Positions 23,578 to 33,918 of a DNA stretch of 64,000 nt are shown in pieces. How positions within the stretch are numbered: the first letter of the stretch is position 1; each line of letters starts with the position of its first letter. The DNA is taken from positions 482,555 through 546,554 of the forward strand of contig CAJNDS010002035.1 of assembly GCA_905221605.1 (NCBI GenBank), read 5' to 3'. Source of the DNA: Symbiodinium natans. Taxonomy: Eukaryota; Sar; Dinophyceae; Suessiales; Symbiodiniaceae. Below the pieces are notes generated by a model, which had not been told where the DNA came from, ran no database searches, and saw only the letters and a list, made by a program, of their open reading frames with translations. The translations under genes and the position numbers were made by a program.

Positions 23578-23632
23578 GGAGGTACTAGAATCCCTATTTA
23601 AGGGCTGTGAGTATCAGGGGGAAACATCCCAA
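23578..23632. mobile_element. Family A MITE, right half (copy 5)
   Basis: GGTACTAGAATCCCTATTTA leads to GGGGGAAACATCCCAA. It abuts a telomere-like array, so the left half may have been replaced by it. Confidence 0.5.
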
Positions 23633-24239
23633 CTCTGAACGTATGACTAGGAGCCGAGGGAAGCGGTTCCAAGTTGAGGGTTTAGGGTGAATAGCCCCTA
23701 CAGAATTCTCATTGGCCTCTATCGTAGGGGTTTTAGGGGTCTATGTGCTTGGGGACGAGGGACTTTTTCTGCAGACTGTCCAGACACCGACTGTGAGACA
23801 CGTCCTGTGGCCGGTCGAACTTTTTAGTTTCACCCAGGCGACCTCCCAGATTTGGTGGGTTGATCCAAATCATGGACCCTTTCTGGACACCCTAAACTCT
23901 AAGGCCTTGAAATCGAGGGCCCATCATTTTGATCAACCCGCCCTTCTTTTGCGAAGCCGTCTTCGCCGGCTTGCAAAGAGGTCGCACTAGCTTACACCCG
24001 CACGTGCTCTCATGCATGCTTGCGCCAGAGGTTCCAACAACTTTCTCAACCCTAAACCCTAAACCCTAAACCCTAAACCCTAAACCCTAAACCCTAAACC
24101 CTCTACAAAATCCGAGCCCCATGCCCCAAAGCGGCCTTAAGATGCCTTAAGTCTGTCTGTATGAGTTAAGACTCTAAGCGGTGAGGTGCCGCCAACTTAG
24201 GGCTTGGTATCTCAGAGTGCCCAGTTCTTATGGAAGCTG

Positions 24240-24330
24240 TGCTGCAACACATATATAGATAGCTATATATATATATGTATATATATATATGTATATATAT
24301 ATATATGTATATATACATACTGGACACGCG
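24240..24330. repeat. TATATG/TATATA microsatellite
   Basis: Alternating TA tracts with interspersed G. A CCCTAAA array lies upstream at 24049-24102. Confidence 0.85.
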
Positions 24331-24645
24331 CACATGCCGAAGAGCGCTTGGAACGTGCTTACACTTCCCAAGTTTTCGCAACGAAGCCTGGGTTGATTTA
24401 GCTCCAATGGTCTTCAAGGACGGGCAGAGAGCCCGCCAGCTGGGGGGGCTGTTTCAATAGGGTTTAGGGCGGTTTAGGGTTTAGGGTTTAGGGTTTAGGG
24501 TTTAGGCCTAGACTGCTAACAAGTGGGTTCCATTCTTTGAAAGTCCCCAAACCATCTTTACAACAACCCCCCATGCTGTGCCAAGCCGTGAACGCCTTGG
24601 CAGTGAAAGAGCTTGCAGTTGTCCGAATTTCGGGTTTAGGGCCAG

Positions 24646-24767
24646 GGTTTAGGGTTTAGGGTTTAGGGTTTAGGGTTTAGGGTTTAGGGTTTAGGGTTTA
24701 GGGTTTAGGGTTTAGGGTTTAGGGTTTAGGGTTTAGGGTTTAGGGTTTAGGGTTTAGGGTTTAGGGC
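24646..24767 (+). repeat. Interstitial telomere-like array TTTAGGG x17
   Basis: A perfect heptamer array with no interruption. It ends 65 bp before a PPR coding fragment. Confidence 0.92.
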
Positions 24768-24831
24768 TCAGTCAGGTCTAAGATCTTCTCCGAATGCCGA
24801 ATCTAGAGTGAGAGATCCTCCGCGCTCGAGC

Positions 24832-24882
24832 GCGGAGGCCTTTGCGGCGCTGCGCGCGCAGGGACTCCAACCCAACGAGGCG
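24832..24882 (+). CDS. PPR motif fragment: second helix and loop
   Basis: The frame reads AEAFAALRAQGLQPNEA, a textbook PPR second helix (A..F..L...G) ending in the Leu-Gln-Pro-Asn loop. Coding composition is GC-rich. The fragment lies between a 17-unit TTTAGGG array and a TTTGGGG-type array (24940-25110). It is the first of seven plus-strand PPR fragments up to 29.3 kb and probably an exon of the same gene. Exact splice sites are not resolved. Confidence 0.55.
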
Positions 24883-24939
24883 CGGGGACCCAGGGCTCCG
24901 AAGGGCTCATGTAGGTTGGGTTACGTTGAGGGACTAGGG

Positions 24940-25110
24940 TTTGTAATTTGGGGTTTGGGTTTGGGGTTTAGGGTTTGAAGTTTATGCTTTGGAGTTTGGG
25001 GTTTGGGGTTTAGGGTTTGAGGTTTATGGTTTGGAGTTTGGGGTTTGGGGTTTGGGGTTTGGGGTTTAGGGTTTGAGGTTTATGGTTTGGAGTTTGGGGT
25101 TTGGGGTTTG
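24940..25110 (+). repeat. TTTGGGG/TTTAGGG variant array
   Basis: Units of GGTTTGGGGTTT type with GAGGTTTATG spacers, arranged as two or three copies of a roughly 60-bp higher-order block. Confidence 0.75.
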
Positions 25111-25111
25111 G

Positions 25112-25204
25112 GGGTAGTTCTCTAAATTAGGGTCACTTTGGAGGGGATCTCCTTTGCAAGGTGCCGTACTCTATAGGGACCCACAAGGGACCCTGAATTG
25201 CCCG
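25112..25204. mobile_element. MITE-like element, family B copy 3
   Basis: GGGTAGTTCTCTAAATTAGGGT starts the element. The right end, GACCCTGAATTGCCC, is a diverged inverse. Confidence 0.5.
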
Positions 25205-25710
25205 GACCATGGTTTGAGGTTTCTTGGGTTTTGGGGGGTTTCTTGGTTTGCGGGGGTTCCTCCATAGCTTCAGGTCGGGTGGCCGGGTCCCTCTTTTGTG
25301 GTTGTCTGCTGTAGTGAGCTTGTTGGTACTAAAGACGGCCCAAAGTCTTCAACTCTAAAAAAAAAGTTAGGTTACTAGAGCCCTTCGGGGCAGAATAAGT
25401 AGGTCACTGGAAGTACAGGGAGAAGTCAAAACCAGAGTTTCGCAGGTGACCTACACGGCGTTGCTGCGCTGGGCCCTCAAAGCACGGAAGCTCCACCGGT
25501 ATTTGCAGGTTTATAGGCCGGGCGTTGAAATTGTCTATGGGGTTCACAGAGGGTTTATAGGGCTTGCAGACTTTCAAGGGCTTGAGCTTTGTAGGGCTTA
25601 CAGGGTTTATGGGGCTCACAGGCTTTTACGGGTTTGAGGTTTGCGGCCTAGTGCAGGGCCTAACATCACATCAACACTGGCCCGCACAGCCCATGCAAAA
25701 AGCCTGGGTT

Positions 25711-25757
25711 AACCCCTTAAGCACAGTTTGTAGTTGGTTAATAAGTACCATGAACCT
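25711..25757 (-). repeat. Short dispersed repeat, family M
   Basis: AAGCACAGTTTG and AATAAGTACCATGAACC occur inverted at 62321-62366 (GGTTCATGGTACTTAT, AACTGTGCTT) and in diverged form at 61747-61816. Confidence 0.5.
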
Positions 25758-26099
25758 TCGTTCCTTTGGGAAAAGAGGCGCCCGCCTGGCGGCCAAAGAC
25801 ATGGCGGGCGCCCGTGAGCTTGCGGCAACGGGGCGGCTTAACGAGGTGACCCGTACGCGGACGGGATTCTTTGGGTTTGGGATTTGGGGTTTGGGGTTTG
25901 GGGTTTGGGGTTTGGGGTGTGGGTGTAGGGTGTAGGGTTCAGGGTTTCGGTTTTAGGGTTTAGGGTTCAGGTTTAGGGTTTAGGGTTTAGGGAGTCAATT
26001 TGGAAGCACACTTATCAATAAGGACCTGCATGGTGACCGGGCGTGGGTATTGTCAAAGCCCTGCCTTTATCTGCGAACCTTCAAGTCAAGTAGGGTTCA

Positions 26100-26275
26100 C
26101 ATATCTACGGTCCTCAGCTCCGAAGCGCCTGAGGTCCTAAGCTCCGAAGCTCCAAAGGTCCTAAGCTCCTAAGGTCCCAAGCTCCCAAGCTCCCAAGCTC
26201 CTAAGCTCCTAAGCTCCGAAGCTCCTAAGCTCCCAAGCTCCTAAGCTCCCAAGCTCGTACGTCCTCTATAGGTCT
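26100..26275. repeat. AAGCTCCT octamer-type tandem repeat
   Basis: Degenerate AAGCTCC(T/C/G) units are repeated about fifteen times. The same motif is present, shorter, near 33560-33600 in the duplicated block. Confidence 0.75.
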
Positions 26276-26310
26276 TAAGGTCCTAAGGTCCTAGAGTCCT
26301 TTGGTCCCGT

Positions 26311-26349
26311 CTGGAGGTGGGCTTCACACTTCTCATCAACGCGCACGCC
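26311..26349 (+). CDS. PPR motif fragment: first helix
   Basis: The frame reads LEVGFTLLINAHA, matching the FT.LI.A.. first helix of a PPR motif. Like the fragments at 27009, 27750 and 28835, it stops being PPR-like at the Ala-(His/Tyr)-Ala position. That suggests a conserved intron site between the two helices. A diverged duplicate lies at 33616-33654. Confidence 0.5.
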
Positions 26350-26643
26350 ATGCTTGGGCCTCAGAGCTAAGCCCCAAAACCCTAAACCTCAAAGCCCCAA
26401 TACCTCAGAAAACCCTAAACCCATAAACCTTTAAACCCTTAAAACCCTAAACCCTAAATAAACCCTAGAACCCTAACCCTAAACCCTAGACCCCTCAACC
26501 GAGCTTCTGGGTGCTTTGTCAGGGCGCCCTCTCACACACTAAACACGATTTTTTTATGGTTGTTCATATAAAACCCAAGAGGACATTTAAAATAATATCT
26601 TGATTAAGGTTCTAAGGGGAGTTTTGTTATAGGGGGCCCTCTC

Positions 26644-26727
26644 AGGACCCTAAACCCTAAACCCTAAACCCTAAACCCTAAACCCTAAACCCTAAACCCT
26701 AAACCCTAAACCCTAAACCCTAAACCT
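26644..26727 (-). repeat. Interstitial telomere-like array CCCTAAA x12, in an apparent intron
   Basis: A perfect array ending about 28 bp upstream of the 3' splice-like CTCTCAG that precedes the next PPR fragment. Confidence 0.9.
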
Positions 26728-26754
26728 GGGTGCTTTGTAAGGGGGCCCTCTCAG

Positions 26755-26820
26755 GTCCGGAGATGTCCGGGGCGCGGAGGAGGCCTTTGAGCTGCTCAGC
26801 AAGCAGCCGCGCCCTCGACG
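26755..26820 (+). CDS. PPR motif fragment: second helix
   Basis: After CCCTCTCAG the frame reads (x)SGDVRGAEEAFELLSKQPRP, a PPR second helix (G...GAEEAFELL). It would follow the first-helix fragment at 26311. A duplicate at 33854-33918 keeps the acceptor-like CTCTCAG and most codons, and the two copies diverge right after the Pro-Arg codons. This agrees with an exon end there. Confidence 0.6.
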
Positions 26821-26894
26821 ATGGAGGAGGTTTCAGGGGCTGGGAAGGTCCTAAGCTTAGCAGCCTTAAGCAAGGCGGGAGTCGGGAATCCGCA

Positions 26895-26949
26895 AACCCT
26901 AAACCCTAAACCCTAAACCCTAAACCCTAAACCCTAAACCCTAAACCCT
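26895..26949 (-). repeat. Interstitial telomere-like array CCCTAAA x8, in an apparent intron
   Basis: A perfect array between the PPR fragments at 26755 and 27009. Confidence 0.9.
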
Positions 26950-27008
26950 GCACTGTGTCGGGGGGGAGAGGGGGGAGGGTTCTCTAAAGTTGGGGGGCCC
27001 CAAGGTGG

Positions 27009-27056
27009 AAGCCGAACCTGGCTTCCTACACGGCCCTGATGAAAGCCTATGCAAAG
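27009..27056 (+). CDS. PPR motif fragment: loop and first helix
   Basis: The frame reads KPNLASYTALMKAYAK, a canonical Pro-Asn-xxx-(T/S)Y-xxL(I/M)xAYAK motif start. It fits directly after the second-helix fragment at 26755. A decayed copy of its 3' half is at 34033-34050. Confidence 0.6.
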
Positions 27057-27749
27057 GCCGGCGGGTTGTTGTCTGGGTATCAAGGTTTCGGGTTTAGGGT
27101 TCGGGGTTTAGGGTTTGGGGTGTAGGGTTTGGGGTTTAGGGTTTGGGGTTTAGGGTTTAGGGCTAGGGTTTAGGCTTTCAGCCAGAAACAAACCCAAAGA
27201 GCGGCAGCATTCTTTCAGAAGTGCTGGAGGGCATCGGGTTCGCGGATTAGTGCCAGCAGCATCGGAAATAATCCCGTGATCCGATAGGCGAGGGACGCGC
27301 AGCGCGCCGACGAAGTGCTGGCGCAGATTCAAAGTCTAAGCCGGTGGCTCAGCACGCCGGACGGCAAGAAGTTGATGCGGTGTCCACGTCTGTAGAGGTT
27401 CGACCAGCATGGGCTCTTGGCTGCGCGCATGGCTTCAGAATACCATTAAAAGTAAGACCTTCCGCGACAGCCAGATGCTTCCCCACTCTGGGTTCTGCAG
27501 TCGTCGCACCTTGAGGGCAAGAGGGAGAACCAGTCATTGAAGGCCTGGATTCTCTGTAGGCTCGTGTATAGGGCGGGCAGGCTGCGGCAAAGGGCCACAA
27601 AAGGCATCCAAACCATGCAAAACACACCCCGGACCGTCAGCAAACACAAACGACGTGAAGACACGGATGCTTTGATGCGGCACATTTGCAACCCTGAGGC
27701 CGCAAGCTTAAACTTAAAAACCCAAAACCTCAAACCCTAAACCCCACAG

Positions 27750-27823
27750 ATTTCCTTGAGCGCAACCCAGGTCTGCAGCCAAACGCGGCGACCTACGCCA
27801 CCCTCATTTCGGCACACGCCAAG
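27750..27823 (+). CDS. PPR motif fragment: helix end, loop and next first helix
   Basis: After CCCTAAACCCCACAG, a 3' splice-like site whose pyrimidine tract is made of telomere-like units, the frame reads (x)FLERNPGLQPNAATYATLISAHAK. That is the end of a PPR second helix, the Leu-Gln-Pro-Asn loop and a complete first helix. AAG is followed by GTGGCG, a possible GT donor; an unspliced frame would stop after Ala-Pro-Glu. Confidence 0.65.
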
Positions 27824-27850
27824 GTGGCGCCCGAGTGACGAGAGTGGCTT

Positions 27851-27918
27851 GGGGTTTAGGGTTTAGGGTTTAGGGTTTAGGGTTTAGGGTTTAGGGTTTA
27901 GGGTTTAGGGTTTAGGGT
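27851..27918 (+). repeat. Interstitial telomere-like array TTTAGGG x9, in an apparent intron
   Basis: A perfect array starting 28 bp after the PPR fragment at 27750. Confidence 0.9.
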
Positions 27919-28834
27919 GGCTATGGTGGCTACGTAGTTCATGTTGATTCCATTCTGCCCTGTTAAGTAGCGAAGCTGTCCATCACCAACCGCAGAAGCG
28001 GGGGCCTCTCTCCAATTCTGCTGGGCTACCAGAGGCAATAGAAACTGGGGATCCAGGTGTCTAAGAGGCTCTTGAACATACTCTCTGTTGCCCGACTTTT
28101 TTCTTCATCATGTTTCCAAGATGCAGCTTGAACAGGTCCAGACTTCCAAGAACACTGGAGGTCTTGACCCTAGACCCTAGACCCTAGACCCTAAACCCTA
28201 AACCCTAGGGTTTGGGGCAGAACCCCCTCAAAGATGAGAGGCACAGCAGCTTCCGCGAGCACTGGAGCTCTTCCAGCTACAGGGGGAGCAGCTCAGCGGG
28301 GATGAGGAAGTGAAGCTTTAGGGTTTAGGATTTAGGGTTTAGGGTTTAGGGTTTATAGGTCTGCTTCTTAAACCCTAGACCCTTGAGCTTCCAAACCCTA
28401 AGCCCTTGAGCTTTTGAACCCTAAGCCCTTCAGCTTCTAAACCCCTTTGCTCTTCCAGTAAGAATCTCAAAAACCTAAAACTACATGGTTCGGAACCCTT
28501 TCAATCTTGTACAGCTACAGCTAGGAGCCTGAATCATAGGCATGCTTCGTGTTGCTTATCCGGGTTTAAGGTTCAGGGTTCAGGGTTCAGGGTTTAGGGT
28601 TTGAGCTTAGAATATGTCAGGTTCTCTTGCGGGGTTTCAGGCGATCTTGCAACAGGATAGGTCTGGTGCACCGGAGAACGCATGTGGGTTTGCAGCAAAA
28701 ATCCCGGTCGACTTCTGTTCTGCGATATGAAATTATATGATCATATAGATCATATAGAATGTCGGATACCTCAATTTGCGGGTAAACTCCGGGTCGAGAG
28801 TTGTGCCACCCGCATGCTTCGGGGTGCTGCCTGC

Positions 28835-28885
28835 CTCAGGCCCACGCTGTCCAGCGGCACGGCGCTCATGTCCGCTTACGCCAGG
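28835..28885 (+). CDS. PPR motif fragment: loop and first helix
   Basis: The frame reads LRPTLSSGTALMSAYAR, a PPR loop and first helix. As in the other fragments, similarity ends at the AYA(R/K) position, here CCAGG followed by CCGGC. Confidence 0.5.
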
Positions 28886-29219
28886 CCGGCTTCTTTCTCC
28901 GCGCCAGCTCGGGTTTAGGGTTTAGGGTTTACGGTTCAGAGTTTGTAGGGTATAGGCTTCCGGGTTTGGGTTTAGGGTTTAGGGATGTTCGTAGGGTATT
29001 AAGGTCGAGAGTCCATGTCGTAGACGTCTCGTGATGGAACCTGCACACGCACGGGCAGCATGGAGCTGGCTGGCAGCAAGACTCAGGTAGGTAGTAGACC
29101 ATAGCATACATCATCAGCCCGAAGCCCAAAAGCCTAAACCCTATATACCCTAAACCCTCAACCCTCAACCCTCAACCCTCAACCCTAGCCATAAACCCTA
29201 AACCCTAAGCAGCAGGCAA

Positions 29220-29288
29220 AGGGACCAGTCGGGCGCACAGCGGGTGCTCTCCGAAATGGTCTCTGCCTCGATCAGGCCGGAGCTTCAC
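29220..29288 (+). CDS. PPR motif fragment: second helix and loop
   Basis: The frame reads DQSGAQRVLSEMVSASIRPEL, a PPR second helix (GAQRVLSEM) and Ile-Arg-Pro loop. It is the complement of the first helix at 28835. It is the last PPR fragment I recognise in this series. Confidence 0.55.
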
Positions 29289-29384
29289 TCCGCGAGTGGT
29301 GTTTGGTGTTTATTCGGTTGTTTATCGGTTTTTGTCGGGTTTCTTACAGTGCGGCTCACAGTGTCCTTCTAGGGTAATTCATAG

Positions 29385-29445
29385 AGACAGGAGAGGGAGG
29401 GAGAGGGAGGGAGAGAGAGAGAAGGAGAGAGAGACAGACCGAGAA
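29385..29445. repeat. GAGA-rich simple sequence
   Basis: GGGAGGGAGA and GAGAGA units. The overlapping 130-codon plus frame (29296-29688) shows no recognisable domain. Confidence 0.75.
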
Positions 29446-30760
29446 GCAAGCTTCCGGCCTCCGCGACTCTTTGAGCTGAATCTATTTGAGGAAGAGGCTT
29501 CAGCGACCTTCGAACCCCCAGAAGCTTCAGTGGCGTTGCTGATCAAGATTTCTAGGATTCGAAATCTCGCTAGCTTGAGGACTCGAGCTTGTGCGAGTCT
29601 TGTCCGCTTGTCTTGCAACTTTAGCCGCGACCGCTTAAGTAGCAAACACAGGGGTCACCCTTGTGTACAACCCTTACTAGGGAGATAATTACCCCAAATA
29701 TGGTTGAAGAAGAGGAAGAGAGTCAGAAGGAAGTGACAGTGACAGGGCCAGCTTGAGCAAGACTAAGCAAGTCGACCACCAGCTTGTATTTTATTCGCAA
29801 CCTGCATATCTTACAGGGCAGTTTGCACTGAGACCATAGGCCCCAACCCTTAACACTCTCTCGAGGGTGGGGGAGGGGGAGTGTGACGGGGGTCCTGAGT
29901 CCTGAGGACCAATCTGCAAGGTTTTGAACCTTCAGAAGTAGGTACTACTGGGACCCAGGTATGGTTTGGCCCGAAGCTCTAAAACCCCACTACGGTAAAC
30001 CCTTCACCCCCTACTACCCTAAACCCTAACCCCGAACCCCAGATGGCTTGAGTGGCTCGCAGGCCGGATGCCTTATGCATCAGGCAGCTGAAGTGGGCCC
30101 AAGGTGCGCCACCACCCCAGGGATTATCGGGCTTAGGGTATTAGAGAGTTTAGGGTGTAGAGTTTCAGGTTTAGGGCTTGTAGGGTTTAGGTTTCTCAGG
30201 GTTTGGGGTTCAGTCATTTGGGCTTGAAGGGCTTGAGGGCTTGTAGGGAGTTCGAGGTTTAGTTGCGGGTTTAGCTAGTGCTGGCTTTCCCCTGCAACTT
30301 GCACCTTGAAGCCTGCTCAGTCGAAGCTAGGCGTTGCCACCTTTCCTTGAACAGCCTCATCTCCCTGTGCCCCCGTACGCACCTGTTCTCGATTGTCTTA
30401 TCTCCCGAACGTTCTCACTGACTCTGCTTGTTCTGGATCGGAATGAAGTGCCATGACGTGCCTTATGTGCCCAGAATGATGTGCAACCCTTGAAGGGGCC
30501 ATAGAGAAACGATAAAGAGCCCGATTCCCGATAAAGAGCCAGGAGGCCCTGCGGCTCGCGCTGAACAGCGGCGCAGGGCGGAGCACGCTGGCGATGGAAA
30601 AGCGCGCAGCGGGCTTGCCGACAGATCTCGAGCAGCTTGCTTTCGGACAGACGTGGGTGCATGCGGGAGGCTGCGGGAGCGAAGCAGGAGTGAGAAGTGA
30701 GAGTTGTCCACAAGTCCCCAGAGTAATCCTTGATGTGCCTCGCGATTTCTTCTGCTCCAC

Positions 30761-31588
30761 ATGCCCACTTCGTTTGTCGCTCACCAGTGGCTCAGCAGCA
30801 GTAGCAACGGCCGCAAGCCACCCCCCCCAGCTTCATCTGTGCAGCAGATCGTGCAGCTGCCGCCGGCCTTTGTTGGCGAGCAGGCTGTTTATGGCCCTGA
30901 CTACCGTGGAGGGCTGGCGCCCCCACCCGAGTGGTGGGCACGCGTCGCACATCCATTGGCGCCCTGGCCCCCACAGCCGGTTCGCGTGCAAGCAGTGGCT
31001 GTGCATCCCTGCCAACAGTGGCACTCCATCATGGGCTTGAGTTATCAACCCATGCCCATGCCCCAGCCAACAGTGCCATGGTGTTGTGCGCCACAAATGC
31101 CTCACATGCCCATTGCACACGCCATGCCCCACCAGACAGAGCCGTGGTGCGGAGCTCCACAGATGCCCCCGCAGATGGCACAAATGGTGACGTTTCTGCC
31201 ACCTGCACAAGTGCCTCCCCCACATCAGCCCCCACAACTGGCCCCTCAACTCCCCCAGCATGTGGCACTTCAAGCGTCCGCGCCACTCCCCACGACAGCA
31301 CCCACAGCACCCGCATTGGCCACAGAAAAGCCCGCCAAGCCCGCCAAGCCCACGAAGCCCGCAAAGCCGTCGTGGGCGGACCTGTCGGAAAACCCGGCGG
31401 CTCCTCCGAAGTCATGGCTTCCTGGCGAGGCTGAAGAGCTCCCAACGCTTCTCCCCAAGCCCAACACGGGCAAGGGGAAAGGCAAGGGCAAGAAGTCCAG
31501 CAAGGGCAAGGGCAAGAACGGCAACAAAGGTAATGGCAAGGGTCAGGGCAGTCAGGGCAAATCCTGGCAGAATTGGAGCTGGTACTGA
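30761..31588 (+). CDS. Proline-rich protein with Gly-Lys tail, copy 1 (275 aa)
   Basis: I recognise no known family. The protein starts MPTSFVAHQW, then has a conserved block QQIVQLPPAFVGEQAVYG and PPPEWW, and a Pro/Met/His-rich middle with two PWC..PQMP repeats. A Lys-Pro repeat (KPAKPAKPTKP), SWADLSENP, WLPGEAEELPTLLPKPN, a Gly-Lys repeat tract and the ending KSWQNWSWY follow. There is no signal peptide or membrane helix, and most of the chain is probably disordered. The basic GK tract could bind nucleic acid (inference). The start is chosen because the same ATGCCCACTTCG context lies upstream of other copies; only here is it in frame with the rest. No intron is apparent. Confidence 0.7.
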   Translation: MPTSFVAHQWLSSSSNGRKPPPPASSVQQIVQLPPAFVGEQAVYGPDYRGGLAPPPEWWARVAHPLAPWPPQPVRVQAVAVHPCQQWHSIMGLSYQPMPMPQPTVPWCCAPQMPHMPIAHAMPHQTEPWCGAPQMPPQMAQMVTFLPPAQVPPPHQPPQLAPQLPQHVALQASAPLPTTAPTAPALATEKPAKPAKPTKPAKPSWADLSENPAAPPKSWLPGEAEELPTLLPKPNTGKGKGKGKKSSKGKGKNGNKGNGKGQGSQGKSWQNWSWY

Positions 31589-32520
31589 AGGCGGGGCGCC
31601 ACGGCACAGCAATTCGCAGCATGTTGCGCGTGGTGTTGTGTCCATGCAACGTCACGGAAGTTCATGCATGGAAACATGGGGAAGCTTCCAACATGGCCAG
31701 GTGTACAGGACAGTCGGTGATGACTGTCAAATTGGATCGACGAAGGCGCGCGCGCCTCAGCTGCACCAGTGCCGTCGCATAGCACTTGCCTGCATCCGTT
31801 CGCCCGCAAGGACAACACGCTCCTGACCAAGTCAGTGCTCCAGCTCTGTCGCGTTAGACGCCAGAAGGCTTACAAGGGGTGATAAAGCCTTCCCCCTGTT
31901 CAATGGTTTCATGTTTCAGCACCTCGCCAAGCGACTGCCATCGTACTGAGTGCGGTTTTGCTGCCATCCGGGAGAATGTTTGATTGGCCCTCCCAGCTTT
32001 TCAAGACTGCGTAATGTTTTTTTTGCACGGCATCGTGGCGGATGATGCAGCAAGACAGAGTTCACATGAGACTCTTAGACATCACAGTGGCATCACCGTG
32101 GCACTCCTATGACGCTCATGCTGTGAACGTTTCTGCATGCTTTCAGGTCACCTAAGCCCACAGCCCTAAACCTTAAATCGGAAAAAACCCTCGGATGAGG
32201 ATTGCCGTGACGCCCTGTTGACAGTCGAATAGTTATTATTCGTATAGTCCTTATCGGCCTTACTAGCGGCGCGCCCTTGAAACCCCTAAAGCCTCCTCAC
32301 CGAACAGCAGCGCAGGGCAGGGCCCGCTGGCGATGAACAAAAAAGCGCAGCGTGCCTTGCCACAGTTCCGTCCTCTCGTATTTAGCGCTAAACTTCTCGC
32401 AGCGGGCTTGCCGACAGATCCCGAGAAAGCTTTCGAACATGCGAGAGTGAAGCAGGAGTGAGAGTTGTCTGCAAGTCACCAGAGTAATCCTTGATGTGCC
32501 TCGCGAATCCTTCTGCTCCA

Positions 32521-33110
32521 CATGCCCACTTCGTTTGTCGCGCACCATGGTGGCTCAGCAGATTAAAAAAGCCTGCTGGCCAACAAAGGCCGGCGGCAGC
32601 TGTACGATCTGCTGGGCATCAGCCATGATGCTGGTGGTTTGCGGCTGTAGCACAGCCGCAAAACACCAACATCATGGCTGACGCCCAGCAGATCGTACAG
32701 CTGCCGCCGGCCTTTCTTGGCGAGCAGGCTGTTTATGGCCCCCGCCAAGCCCGCGGACCTGTCGGAAGACCCGGCGGCTCTTGCGAGGCTGAGCAGCTCC
32801 CAACGCTTCTCCCAAAGCCCAACACGGGAGAGGGGAATTGGCAAGGGCAAAGGCAAGGGGAAAGGGAAGGGCAAGAACGCCGTTCTTGCCCCTTTCTGTT
32901 TGCCATTTGCCTGTAAGAAAGGATTCGGCAAGGGCCAGGGCGGCCCATGGAGCTGGGAGTGAAGGCGATGTTGCACGTGGTGTTATGTCCATGCGACGTC
33001 ACGAAAGTTCATGGAAACACGGGAGCTTCCAACATGGCGGCCAGGTATACAGGTCAGTCGGTGATGACTGTCATACTACGATGGATCGACGAAGGCGCGT
33101 GCCTCAGCTG
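32521..33110 (+). pseudogene. Proline/GK-rich gene, copy 2, decayed and containing a fold-back palindrome
   Basis: Conserved upstream sequence and ATGCCCACTTCG are present, but the start of the coding region is replaced by a large palindrome (32570-32730). The Pro/Met middle (WCC...PAQVPPP) is deleted, so GEQAVYG runs straight into the Lys-Pro region. The GK tail is disrupted by a second small palindrome (about 32870-32893), and the protein end is WSWE instead of WSWY. Downstream flanking sequence is still recognisable. Surely not encoding the family protein. Confidence 0.75.
32570..32730. repeat. Large fold-back palindrome: two 79-nt arms, 3-nt loop
   Basis: Arm 32570-32648 (starting AGCCTGCTGGCC) is nearly the exact reverse complement of arm 32652-32730 (ending GCGAGCAGGCT). 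The right arm is the normal 5' coding sequence of the gene family (GCCCAGCAGATCGTACAGCT); the left arm is its inverted copy. Only a handful of mismatches are visible. Confidence 0.9.
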
Positions 33111-33317
33111 CACCTTATAACCTGAGAATCTTAGAGCCTCAACACTTACAATCTTGTTTCGTTTATAACCTTACAACCTTACACCCTTCTAGCCTTAGAA
33201 CCTTATAGCCGTATGGCCTTATGGCCTTAGAGAACCTTATAGAACTTTAGAACCTTAAAACCTTACAGCAACCGCTTGATACCTCTGGGAAGAGAGGCGC
33301 CCCCCTGGCGGCCTTCG

Positions 33318-33399
33318 GGTTTAGGGTTTAGGGTTTATAGGGTTTAGGGTTTAGGGTTTAGGGTTTAGGGTTTAGGGTTTAGGGTTTAGGGTTTAGGGT
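33318..33399 (+). repeat. Interstitial telomere-like array TTTAGGG x11
   Basis: A near-perfect array. The corresponding place in the 25.8-kb copy holds a TTTGGGG-type array instead. Confidence 0.88.
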
Positions 33400-33615
33400 G
33401 CCAAGTTACTTACAAGTAAGGTTACCTGCATGGTGACCCGACGTGTCTGTGAACCCTCAAGTCGGGTTCTGTGTCTTAAGGTCCTGAGGTAACCCTAAAC
33501 CCTAAACCCTAAACCCTAAACCCTAAAAAGGTACCATGAACCTCCAAGTCGGGTCCTGAGGCCCTAAGCTCCTAAGGTCCTAAACTTCAAAGGTCCTAAG
33601 GTCCCAGGGTCCCGT

Positions 33616-33918
33616 CTGGAGGTGGGCTTCACACTTCTCATCAACATGCATGCCATGCTTAGTTCTCAGCCCTATACCCTAGACCTCAAAACCCTAAATC
33701 CTAAAGCTTAAAACCCTCAAACCCTAAACCTTAAAACCCTGAACCCTAAAACGCCTAAGAACCCTAAACCGAGCTTATGGACCCTAAACCCTATAGTTAT
33801 AGACCCCTCAACCGAGCTTCTCCGGGTGCTTTGTACGGGGGGCCCCCTCTCAGGTCCGGTGATGTCCCGGGCACGGAGGAGGCCCTGGAGCTGCTCAGCA
33901 AGCAGCCGCGCCCTCGAC
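33616..33918 (+). pseudogene. Duplicated PPR fragments (first helix, second helix)
   Basis: 33616-33654 reads LEVGFTLLINMHA, and 33854-33918 reads SGDVPGTEEALELLSKQP, matching the pieces at 26311 and 26755. Acceptor-like CTCTCAG is kept before the second piece. The substitutions GDVRGAEEAF to GDVPGTEEAL place a Pro inside the helix. The third piece (34033-34050) keeps only MKAYAK. I read this block as a pseudogene segment. Confidence 0.5.

Noticed and set aside
31029-31655. Minus-strand and other-frame products over the proline/GK genes
   Set aside because: They are shadow frames. Only the plus frame with the conserved QQIVQLPP and WSWY ends is preserved with matched length changes.
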